NCBI GenBank assembly: GCA_945919465.1
Contig: CAMEJG010000008.1
Location: 1 to 55,563 of the forward strand
DNA from: an uncultured Anaeroplasma sp.
Lineage (GTDB): Bacteria > Bacillota_I > Bacilli_A > Acholeplasmatales > Anaeroplasmataceae
Reading direction: 5' to 3'
Length of the DNA stretch: 55,563 nucleotides
Shown here: in pieces, positions 46,060 through 52,391 of the stretch
How positions within the stretch are numbered: position 1 is the stretch's first letter
Layout: each line of letters begins with the position of its first letter
Translations under genes and position numbers: made by a program
Notes under the pieces: generated by a model
Databases searched by the model: none
Seen by the model: the letters and a program-made list of their open reading frames with translations, nothing else
Told to the model about the DNA's origin: nothing

Positions 46060-46795
46060 AGAAGAAGAACTAATTGAAAAGTTTAAAATCATTAAGTCTA
46101 GAGGATGGATACCTACAAATAGGCACGGAGACCAGTGCTTGGGAAATGCATTTGAGGATTTAATAGGTAAAACAGAGGATAATAAGTCTGAGGCAGATTA
46201 CTTTGGTATAGAATTAAAAGCCCATAGGACAATAACTAAATCAATGGTATCTTTATTTTCGAAATCTCCATCATATCCTAAAGGAGTTAATACATATTTA
46301 CGTGAAACATATGGCGTCGTTGAAGATGATTATGGTAAAAAAGTGTTAAATACTACAGTTAGTGGATTGAAAGAAAACACCCATCGAGGTGGATACGGTT
46401 TTAAAGCTGTAGTAGATAGGGAAAATGAAAGAATTTTATTACAAGTGCGAAATCTAAGCACAAATGCAATAGTTGACGATGAGATTTTTTGGAGCTTTTC
46501 TGTTTTAGAAAAGGCATTAGAAAAGAAAATCAAAAAAGTTGCTGTTTTATATGGTGATGAAAAAATCGAAGAAGGTCAACATTTTGTCAGATATACGAGT
46601 ATGAGAATTTTGGAAGGATTAACATTTGAAAAATTATTAAGTAGTATTGAAGAAGGCCTTTTATTAATTGATATTAGAATTGGTGTTTATGCCAGCGGGA
46701 AAAATGCAGGGAAAACTCACGACCATGGCACTGGATTCAGAATTCATTTGGAAAATTTATTAAATACATATGGAAAAGTAAGGGTAATTGAGTAA
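46052..46795 (+). CDS. MvaI/BcnI-family restriction endonuclease, copy 1
   Basis: A 247-residue restriction nuclease of the MvaI/BcnI family, near the usual 240-250. The active site reads Asp49 ... Glu54-x-Lys56 (A-D-Y-F-G-I-E-L-K). A conserved G-N-x-F-E-D-L-I-G helix precedes it and H-D-H-G-T-G-F-R ends it, matching the histidine used in base recognition by the family. MvaI and BcnI act as monomers cutting one strand at a time at CC-W/S-GG. The next gene is a diverged paralogue starting at its stop codon. Confidence 0.88.
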   Translation: MNKEEELIEKFKIIKSRGWIPTNRHGDQCLGNAFEDLIGKTEDNKSEADYFGIELKAHRTITKSMVSLFSKSPSYPKGVNTYLRETYGVVEDDYGKKVLNTTVSGLKENTHRGGYGFKAVVDRENERILLQVRNLSTNAIVDDEIFWSFSVLEKALEKKIKKVAVLYGDEKIEEGQHFVRYTSMRILEGLTFEKLLSSIEEGLLLIDIRIGVYASGKNAGKTHDHGTGFRIHLENLLNTYGKVRVIE

Positions 46796-47601
46796 TGAGT
46801 AAAAAGACATACAAAGAGTTGTTACAAGAAAAATTTGATGAGTTAAAAAACAAATGGCATCAAACAAATAGAAAAGCTGGAGATGAATGCCTTGGAAATA
46901 CATTTGAGGATTTGATAGGTAAAAAAGAAGACAATTTGTCTGTCGCTGATTTTGGTGACATAGAAATAAAATCGCATAGGATATCAACGAATTCAAAAGT
47001 ATCATTATTTTCAAAGTCACCAAATGGTAGAGGAGTCAACTCTAATTTGAGAAAAAAATATGGTCAAGTAGATGATGATGGTTATACAGTTCTAAATGTT
47101 TGCGTTTCTACAACTGAGTATTCACAATATAAGGATGAATATAAGTTCAAATTAGAAGTAGATGATGATGCGAAAAAAATATGGTTACTTGTCAAAGATA
47201 AGAATGGCAATGTTGTTGAAGACAAAAATATTGGAGAGAAAAATGGAATCTTCTGGGAATTTAAAAAGATAGAAAATGTTATTGATAAAAAAATCAAAAA
47301 CATAGCCATAGTCTATGGTGAGGAAAAGACAGAAGAAAAAGTTCATAAAGTCAAATTTACAAAAATAGTTTTCATCATGAATATAACGTTTGATAATGTA
47401 ATAAAAAAAATAAAATCTGGAGACTTATATTTAGAACTTAGATTAGGTGTTTATAAGAGTGGAAAAAACATGGGAAAAAACCACGACCATGGCAGTGCTT
47501 TTAGAATGCCTATTGGGACTTTATTAACTATAAAAGATGAAAATGATAATGTGATAGAACAGATTGAATCAAATGATTCTATAGGCATTAGTTGTGATTA
47601 G
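46795..47601 (+). CDS. MvaI/BcnI-family restriction endonuclease, copy 2
   Basis: A 268-residue paralogue of the preceding nuclease. It keeps Asp52 ... Glu57-x-Lys59 (A-D-F-G-D-I-E-I-K), C-L-G-N-T-F-E-D-L-I-G and H-D-H-G-S-A-F-R, so both copies look active. Its ATG shares one base with the stop of copy 1 (TAATG). The two differ across the middle part where recognition residues sit. Two active copies beside two methyltransferases suggest either an asymmetric target with one nuclease per strand or two targets; neither can be read from sequence. Confidence 0.88.
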   Translation: MSKKTYKELLQEKFDELKNKWHQTNRKAGDECLGNTFEDLIGKKEDNLSVADFGDIEIKSHRISTNSKVSLFSKSPNGRGVNSNLRKKYGQVDDDGYTVLNVCVSTTEYSQYKDEYKFKLEVDDDAKKIWLLVKDKNGNVVEDKNIGEKNGIFWEFKKIENVIDKKIKNIAIVYGEEKTEEKVHKVKFTKIVFIMNITFDNVIKKIKSGDLYLELRLGVYKSGKNMGKNHDHGSAFRMPIGTLLTIKDENDNVIEQIESNDSIGISCD

Positions 47602-47661
47602 GATAGTAATAATTCAAAGAAAGCATTAATTATAAGTTGAATCGCTCATTACAACGACATA

Positions 47662-47810
47662 AATCTTTGCTACAAAAATCAAAATCTTTGCCTCATTTTT
47701 AGAAATCCTTGCTACTTTTTATAGTAAAAAGCTAGTAAAAAGCAGTAAAAATGTTGCAAAATTGGAAAAAATCACAAAAAATAACCCACAAAGGTGACAA
47801 AAAAGACCGT
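47662..47810. repeat. Cassette-boundary repeat, copy A
   Basis: AT-rich spacer after the nuclease operon with AATCTTTGCTAC, AAAATCTTTGCCTC, TTTATAGTAAAA, GTTGCAAAAT and GGTGACAAAAAAGACCGT in order. The same blocks in the same order recur at 48211-48337 (copy B), and a more diverged set follows the next cassette at 50889 (copy C). No gene lies in it. Confidence 0.75.
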
Positions 47811-47826
47811 TTATAAAAACAAAAAG

Positions 47827-47855
47827 AGCCACTCAAAATTTGGGTGGCTTTATTT
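47827..47855. terminator. Terminator next to the tRNA fragment
   Basis: AGCCACTC (47827-47834) pairs with GGGTGGCT (47842-47849); T-rich on both strands. On the minus strand it follows the tRNA 3' half directly, as a native tRNA terminator would. Confidence 0.7.
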
Positions 47856-47861
47856 CTTAAC

Positions 47862-47904
47862 TGGCGTCCACGACTGGATTCTAACCAGAGACCTACGCTT
47901 TAGG
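47862..47904 (-). pseudogene. 3' half of a tRNA-Arg(CCT) gene
   Basis: The minus strand reads as the end of a tRNA: anticodon loop CTCCTAA (anticodon CCT), T-loop region CTGGTTAGAATCCAG, a seven-base 3' acceptor strand, G discriminator and encoded CCA at 47862. The 5' half is absent and cannot pair. Such halves, starting in the anticodon loop, are left where elements integrate in tRNA genes. It cannot make a tRNA. Confidence 0.6.
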
Positions 47905-48072
47905 AGGAATACATATGGAGAGTTTATTGTAATAGAAGATGCTACAGAAGAAAGTACTGGAAGGAAAATTTTGCTGATTTAATTATGCAGGAAAGCGATG
48001 AGCATCTTTTTGATTTCTTTCATCAGTTATAATTTCTATGGTATGAATGAATCAGATAATTTGATTTTAAGA

Positions 48073-48178
48073 TAGTGGTATATTAGTGGTATATCTAATG
48101 TACCACTAAGTATAAAAATAGATGTACCACTAATATACCACTAAGTATAAAAATAGATATACCACTAATATACCTCTA
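48073..48178. repeat. TACCACTAA iterons
   Basis: At least four TACCACTAA-type repeats in direct orientation (48101, 48125, 48137, about 48160) and two inverted copies TAGTGGTAT (48073, 48084), with a larger 25-base repeat containing GTATAAAAATAGAT. The dimer ATACCACTAATATACCACTA recurs at 51116-51135. This could be a replication origin or regulator cluster. No gene lies here. Confidence 0.65.
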
Positions 48179-48210
48179 TGATTCCTTAAAATTATATTAT
48201 TGATTAATAA

Positions 48211-48337
48211 AAATCTCTGCTATCAAAATCAAAATCTTTGCCTCTTTTTTAGAAATCTCTGCTACCATTTATAGTAAAACACAGTAAAAACGTTGCAAAA
48301 TGGTAAAACTCGAATAAGTGGTGACAAAAAAGACCGT
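48211..48337. repeat. Cassette-boundary repeat, copy B
   Basis: Same ordered blocks as at 47662-47810, including the shared end GGTGACAAAAAAGACCGT. It lies just before the RNase III cassette. Confidence 0.75.
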
Positions 48338-48411
48338 GTTTGAAACTGAGAAAAAGTACCAGCATTTTATATAAATAGGATATTATTAGAACTTACTTAT
48401 TATAAATAACT

Positions 48412-48440
48412 TTGACTATTGGTTCCATATTTGTTATACT
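48412..48440 (+). promoter_or_regulatory. Promoter of the RNase III cassette
   Basis: TTGACT (48412-48417), 17-base spacer, TATACT (48435-48440). The start codon is 225 bases downstream, giving a leader of about 218 bases. Confidence 0.75.
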
Positions 48441-48573
48441 ATTTTTGTAAGAGAATGGAAGAGTTCTTAAAATATGGGACATAAAGTAATATGGGTGGAT
48501 TTATATAATCTTGTTGGAATGAGCGAATTTATATAAATATTATTAAATTATGTAAACTATTTTAATAACTAGG

Positions 48574-48664
48574 CCGATGATGTATTGGATGCCATAGGTG
48601 TATTCTTTTTTTGTCATCGCCAATAGAAGTTCTCCTTACAAAAAAATGTAAAGGAGATTTTTTT
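48574..48664 (+). promoter_or_regulatory. Structured leader that hides the RNase III ribosome site
   Basis: TCTCCTTAC (48631-48639) pairs with GTAAAGGAGA (48648-48657, one bulged A), burying AGGAG, followed by seven T reaching the ATG at 48665. An earlier stem pairs GGCCGATGA (about 48572-48580) with TCATCGCC (about 48614-48621) around a loop containing a T-run. The last hairpin looks both like a terminator and like a translation lock, and a hairpin in an RNase III mRNA is a natural self-cleavage site. Confidence 0.65.
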
Positions 48665-49696
48665 ATGAACAAAGAGGAATTAGAATTAATTCAAAACACA
48701 ATTGATTATCATTTTGATAATGATGATTTGCTTCAGCAAGCTTTTACAAGAAGAAGTTATACTGAAGAGAATGGTAGTGAAAACAATGAGGTTCTAGAGT
48801 TTATTGGTGATAAAGCTCTAGATATTGTTGTTATGAAGGTGCTAATGAAAAGATTTGGTCATATCACTGATGGTGACTACCAAGAATTTAAAACTAAATA
48901 TGATGAGGGTAAATTCACCGAGATTAAGAAAGAATTGGTAGAGCGCAAGATGCTTTCAAGATGCATTGATAATCTTGGCTTTAATCAATATTTAATTATG
49001 GGAAAAGGTGACAAAAAGAAAAATGTCCAAGAAGAAGAATCTGTAAAAGAAGATTTATTTGAGGCAATAGTTGGTGCAGTGGCGATTGATTCTGATTGGG
49101 ATTTTAATGCAATTGAAGAAGTTGTAAAAATGATGCTAGATTTTAATGCTTTTTTTAACAAAAAAGAAAATGAAATCGAATATGTACAAGAAGTACAAGA
49201 ATGGTCTCAAAAAAATCATAATGAGTTACCCAATTATTCGTTTTATGAAACTTATGATGGATATAACTGTACATTATATTTGCCAGGGATAAATTATAGG
49301 TTTGATTCTAATGCTAAGAGTAAAGCTGGAGCTCGTTTCTTAGCTGCAAAAGAGGCTTATGAATATCTAGATTATAATGATTTGCTTTATAATATGGAAG
49401 ATGAAGTTGGTGAGCCTGATTATGAAAGGGCAATTAATCAATTACAGGAATTATACCAAAAAGGATTTATTAATAAGCCAGAATATGTATTTGAAGAAGA
49501 ACAAGATTATAGTGGCAATTCAATTTGGGTATGCACATGCTATATAAATGGTATTGATGAAAAATTTACTAATGAGTCATCTAGCAAGAAAGAATCAAAA
49601 AAAGATAGTGCATATGATATGGTATGTTATTTGCTAGAAAGATCTAACCCAAACGAAGAAGATAATTATTATGAGGAGGATGAGTGGGATGATTAA
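48665..49696 (+). CDS. Accessory RNase III with two dsRNA-binding domains
   Basis: A 343-residue RNase III. The signature N-E-V-L-E-F-I-G-D-K-A-L-D gives Glu42, Glu45 and Asp49; D-L-F-E gives Asp130 and Glu133, so the catalytic set is complete. Two dsRBDs follow (about 178-240 and 258-335); housekeeping RNase III has one and about 230 residues. It cleaves double-stranded RNA. It is element cargo, co-translated with a helical protein gene overlapping by 8 bases, under a long structured leader. This suggests a defence role against RNA of invaders, which is inference. GGAG is within the leader hairpin. Confidence 0.9.
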   Translation: MNKEELELIQNTIDYHFDNDDLLQQAFTRRSYTEENGSENNEVLEFIGDKALDIVVMKVLMKRFGHITDGDYQEFKTKYDEGKFTEIKKELVERKMLSRCIDNLGFNQYLIMGKGDKKKNVQEEESVKEDLFEAIVGAVAIDSDWDFNAIEEVVKMMLDFNAFFNKKENEIEYVQEVQEWSQKNHNELPNYSFYETYDGYNCTLYLPGINYRFDSNAKSKAGARFLAAKEAYEYLDYNDLLYNMEDEVGEPDYERAINQLQELYQKGFINKPEYVFEEEQDYSGNSIWVCTCYINGIDEKFTNESSSKKESKKDSAYDMVCYLLERSNPNEEDNYYEEDEWDD

Positions 49697-50885
49697 TCCG
49701 TTATTACCTCTTCAAAATCAAGAGTCTATAGAAAACTTCACGAAAATGATGGATCAAATAATTCATGAGAATGAACTGGCTTTAAAGAAGATTTTTAGTA
49801 AAGAAATAAAAGAATCTTTTCTGATTACAATTCTAAAAAAAGTAAAAATGTCATATCCAGATATTTTGAAAAATTATCCTAATGCTTTTAATCTAAACCC
49901 TGTTAATTTTATGGCTGGTAATGATGATAAAATTGATTATGATATTTGTTGTCACATAGTTGGTATACATAAATTTAATATGTTGTTCTTGCGAGATGAT
50001 GAGAGAGGTTCTTTTCAAAACGATTCAAAATATCAAGATAAGCTAGTTAATCAAGTCATTGAACATATAAAACTAAGAAGCTATGGAAGTTCATTCTTTA
50101 GAATGAAACCAATAATGTCTGGGGATAGATTCCTATATTTCCCAATAGGATATGATATGTTTGTGATTACTTCGTATATGTATTTGTTGCTTGATAATCC
50201 TGATATTAAAGGACATAAACTATTCCATTTCTTTCATTCAATCCTAAATGAAAGTATAAGCGCATTAACTCTTATTGAAAACGGATTATTAATACAGGCT
50301 TATCCTCAAATAAGAAATTTAATTGAATTATATTTTAAATATGAAGTGTTATTTGATAAGCCAGAGGGATTAAAAGAATATTATAAGTTTTGTGACTATG
50401 AGATAAATTATAATTCATATAATGAATTTGATGATGAATTTAAAGCAAAATTCGAGCCTCATAGAGAAGAAGCAAGCATTACAGAATATCTTCACTATGG
50501 GTGGATAGATTCAATTTTTAACTTTAATTATCTAGAAAAAGAAAAAAAGTATTCACTTCCAGGATTATATAATTATTTAAAAATGATTCATTCTAAAAAA
50601 TCAAATATTGATGATTTAAAATTACTTCATAACATATGTCATGCATTTAGTCATGGTTCTACGATATCAAAAGCATATTTGCTTCAATCATTCTTTGAAT
50701 TAATTCCAGGTTTATATAATGTTTTAAGAGCTATATTAATTGACATGTGTAACATTATGAAACAAGATGTCATTATAAACGGAATTAACATTAGAAAAAA
50801 GATGGAATCTGATTGGGATATCTTATGTGAAAAATCAAAAATAATGACAATGGATAAAGTTAAATTATATTATGGAATAAAATAA
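49689..50885 (+). CDS. Helical partner of the accessory RNase III (DUF5677-like?)
   Basis: A 398-residue, mostly helical protein. The middle L-I-E-N-G-L-L-I-Q-A-Y-P-Q-I-R-N-L-I-E-L-Y-F and later H-N-I-C-H-A-F-S-H-G-S resemble DUF5677-type proteins, whose conserved R-x-L-I-E and H-G segments form a helical bundle. No known nuclease motif. ATG 49689 is chosen since GAGGAGG sits nine bases before it; two earlier in-frame ATGs overlap that site. It overlaps the RNase III gene, so they likely act together as sensor, effector or regulator. Confidence 0.65.
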   Translation: MINPLLPLQNQESIENFTKMMDQIIHENELALKKIFSKEIKESFLITILKKVKMSYPDILKNYPNAFNLNPVNFMAGNDDKIDYDICCHIVGIHKFNMLFLRDDERGSFQNDSKYQDKLVNQVIEHIKLRSYGSSFFRMKPIMSGDRFLYFPIGYDMFVITSYMYLLLDNPDIKGHKLFHFFHSILNESISALTLIENGLLIQAYPQIRNLIELYFKYEVLFDKPEGLKEYYKFCDYEINYNSYNEFDDEFKAKFEPHREEASITEYLHYGWIDSIFNFNYLEKEKKYSLPGLYNYLKMIHSKKSNIDDLKLLHNICHAFSHGSTISKAYLLQSFFELIPGLYNVLRAILIDMCNIMKQDVIINGINIRKKMESDWDILCEKSKIMTMDKVKLYYGIK

Positions 50886-50888
50886 AAA

Positions 50889-50990
50889 ACTTTGACCAGA
50901 AAAACTAAATCTTTGACCGAAAAATCAAAAAAGTTTGACCATAATATTAGTTGAAGTGTCTAAAAAACACTAAAAATGTTGCAAAATCAA
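50889..50990. repeat. Cassette-boundary repeat, copy C (diverged), with TTTGACC repeats
   Basis: Three TTTGACC repeats, an AGTGT...ACACT hairpin and AAAAATGTTGCAAAAT, which also occurs in copies A and B. It stands directly after the RNase III cassette. No gene lies in it. Confidence 0.5.
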
Positions 50991-51068
50991 TATAAGATAT
51001 ATGAAATCCATTAAAAATGTGATTTTTAAAACCATACAAATTTTATCTAGCTTTGATATAGAATGCTT

Positions 51069-51111
51069 AGCAATGCTAAGTTTTGCTATTGTATGTTTAG
51101 CATTGCTTTTT
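51069..51111 (+). terminator. Terminator downstream of the RNase III cassette
   Basis: AGCAATGCTAA (51069-51079) pairs perfectly with TTAGCATTGCT (51097-51107) and is followed by four to five T. Confidence 0.75.
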
Positions 51112-51170
51112 AGATATACCACTAATATACCACTATGGTGATTTATTGGAATGATATTTTGAGTACTTGA

Positions 51171-51326
51171 AGATTATATTTTATACTAAATGTTTGTAAA
51201 GATAAAGAAGGACAAACAAAAAATGCTACGAATATAAATTCTTTAAAAAAGATAATTGACGGTAAATATAATGATCTATACGATAGTTGCATCATAAATA
51301 AATTAAAAGAGAATTATTTTGAATAG
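51171..51326 (+). pseudogene. C-terminal fragment of an unknown gene
   Basis: An open frame of about 51 codons without a start codon, ending at TAG 51326. It encodes a lysine- and asparagine-rich tail (C-K-D-K-E-G-Q-T-K-N-A-T-N-I-N-S-L). It reads like the real end of a lost gene, but no family could be named. Confidence 0.3.
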
Positions 51327-51408
51327 AATAAGAGGTTTATAATCAAAACACATTGGTGTATAATAATATCGGTAATATAGTGTGTTATCGGTGAATATGT
51401 AGCATTTG

Positions 51409-51428
51409 GTTGCCTAATGGTTGCCTAA
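51409..51428. repeat. Right-end arm-type repeat pair (GTTGCCTAA)
   Basis: GTTGCCTAA at 51409-51417 and 51420-51428, the same 11-base period and direction as the pair at 37542-37561 near the left end. It lies 127 bases inside the right attachment site. Confidence 0.65.
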
Positions 51429-51554
51429 TGTTTAAAAATTTAATAGCATCAAAAAAACACTAAAAATTCTTATAATAATGCGATTTTTATTGAAATTTTC
51501 TAGTTTTTTGACAATTCTCTAAGAGATAATTAGTTGTTCATTTATAGATGAAAA

Positions 51555-51582
51555 AATTCTCTAAGCGTTAATTGTTTGATAA
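51555..51582 (+). other. attR: right attachment site
   Basis: Exact copy of the 28 bases at 37416-37443, including the last codons of rpsI, here not joined to the gene. It marks the right edge of the mobilizable element and the left edge of the second, decayed one. Confidence 0.9.
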
Positions 51583-51610
51583 TAGTAAAATTGCGAAAAA
51601 ATATAAAATT

Positions 51611-51642
51611 AGCTCAGGATTTCTCGGCCTGGGCTTTTTTTT
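51611..51642 (+). terminator. Terminator past attR, copy of the rpsI terminator
   Basis: AGCTCAGG (51611-51618) pairs with CCTGGGCT (51628-51635), including G-U pairs, then eight T. Its loop begins ATTTCTCG like the one at 37469. Confidence 0.85.
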
Positions 51643-51739
51643 GGCTTTGTTAAGCCATTTTTTAAGGTTTGTTGGTAAATTTGTTACTTTAATTTGTTTT
51701 TGATAAAAGAATGTAATTACTATGCATTTTTATATCGTA

Positions 51740-51762
51740 ACTAACAAATAACTAACAAATTA
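51740..51762. repeat. Arm-type repeats of the second element
   Basis: ACTAACAAATA and ACTAACAAATT in direct repeat with an 11-base period, a spacing equal to that of the GTTGCCTAA pairs of the first element but with another sequence. A related TTTGTTGGTAAATTTGTTA lies at about 51668-51686. Confidence 0.5.
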
Positions 51763-51914
51763 TGCTAAGAGGAGTGGATTCAACATTTACAAAGAAATTA
51801 ACAGGATATAGTGCTGGTAATGTTGATGAAGATGTTTATACTCATATTGGTATTGGTGATTTATATAAAATTGTTAATGATGCATTTGAGGAGGATATGA
51901 AATATGTGGGGTAA
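51762..51914 (+). pseudogene. C-terminal remnant of a second integrase
   Basis: A 50-codon frame whose end reads S-A-G-N-V-D-E-D-V-Y-T-H, the nucleophile-tyrosine region of tyrosine recombinases. The histidine expected in G-H-S is tyrosine here (G-Y-S). The first 300 or so residues are missing. It ends just inside the next gene, whose ribosome site it contains, just as in an intact int-xis pair. Confidence 0.8.
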
Positions 51915-52125
51915 AAAGAAAAAATCAGATCGTTTATTATTCGTTAAAGATGTAGCAAAGATATTACATATTAATGAGCAATCAGTTAGAGAATGCATTA
52001 AAAGAGGATATTTAGCAGGTGTTGCGATGAGAGTTGGGGATAATTCAAGATTAACCTACTATATAATTGTAGAAGATTTTTATCAAAGATTAAAAATAAA
52101 CCCAAAAAAATTAAAGTTGAAGTAG
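51904..52125 (+). CDS. Excisionase-like HTH protein of the second element
   Basis: A 73-residue protein with an excisionase-type HTH (F-V-K-D-V-A-K-I-L-H-I-N-E-Q-S-V-R-E-C-I-K-R). It is placed like the excisionase gene at 38902 relative to its integrase. GAGGAGG precedes the ATG. Since its integrase is gone, it is an orphan unless it acts with the first element's integrase. Confidence 0.7.
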   Translation: MWGKKKKSDRLLFVKDVAKILHINEQSVRECIKRGYLAGVAMRVGDNSRLTYYIIVEDFYQRLKINPKKLKLK

Positions 52126-52129
52126 TAAC

Positions 52130-52156
52130 CAAGGTTTGAAATATAACCTTGTTTTT
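52130..52156 (+). terminator. Terminator after the orphan excisionase gene
   Basis: CAAGGTT (52130-52136) pairs with AACCTTG (52145-52151), followed by five T. Confidence 0.75.
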
Positions 52157-52287
52157 ATATTTTTCTCAAAAAATATCTATAAGCTTGTATAATTGTTATT
52201 TTTGAATGGATTTTTCTCAAACTTCATAGCCAATATATAGGATTTATGATAAAATAACAACTAGAGTGTACGTTTTAGAGGTAATAA

Positions 52288-52353
52288 ATGGAAAGATTAG
52301 AAGAGTTAAAAAAAGCATTGAAAAGTTCAAAAAATGTGATTAACTTTGATTAA
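52288..52353 (+). CDS. 21-residue small frame before gajA
   Basis: ATG 52288 has an AGAGGT site and encodes a short charged helix (M-E-R-L-E-E-L-K-K-A-L-K-S-S-K-N). It ends 38 bases before the gajA start. It could be a leader peptide or a leftover gene start. Short length makes this weak. Confidence 0.25.
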   Translation: MERLEELKKALKSSKNVINFD

Positions 52354-52391
52354 TTATTTACTTTTAAATAGGTGTTTTGGAGGAGAAATAT

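Larger units (their letters stand above)
37416..51582. mobile_element. Integrative mobilizable element in rpsI (14.2 kb)
   Basis: Bounded by the 28-base direct repeats at 37416 and 51555. In order it carries a terminator, arm-type repeats, integrase and excisionase; a DUF6291-type replication-associated protein and a large minus-strand regulator; then an oriT-like hairpin with MobV relaxase. Cargo follows as a restriction-modification cassette and an RNase III cassette. Arm-type repeats precede the right end. No type IV secretion genes are present, so transfer would need a helper conjugative element. All parts look intact, so it may still be active. Confidence 0.88.

Noticed and set aside
47794-47982. 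62-codon open frame after the restriction cassette
   Set aside because: It runs through a boundary repeat, a terminator and an antisense tRNA fragment; it is a chance frame.
48073-48178. CRISPR array
   Set aside because: The repeats are about 9-25 bases, in both directions and without regular unique spacers. No cas genes are present in the window.
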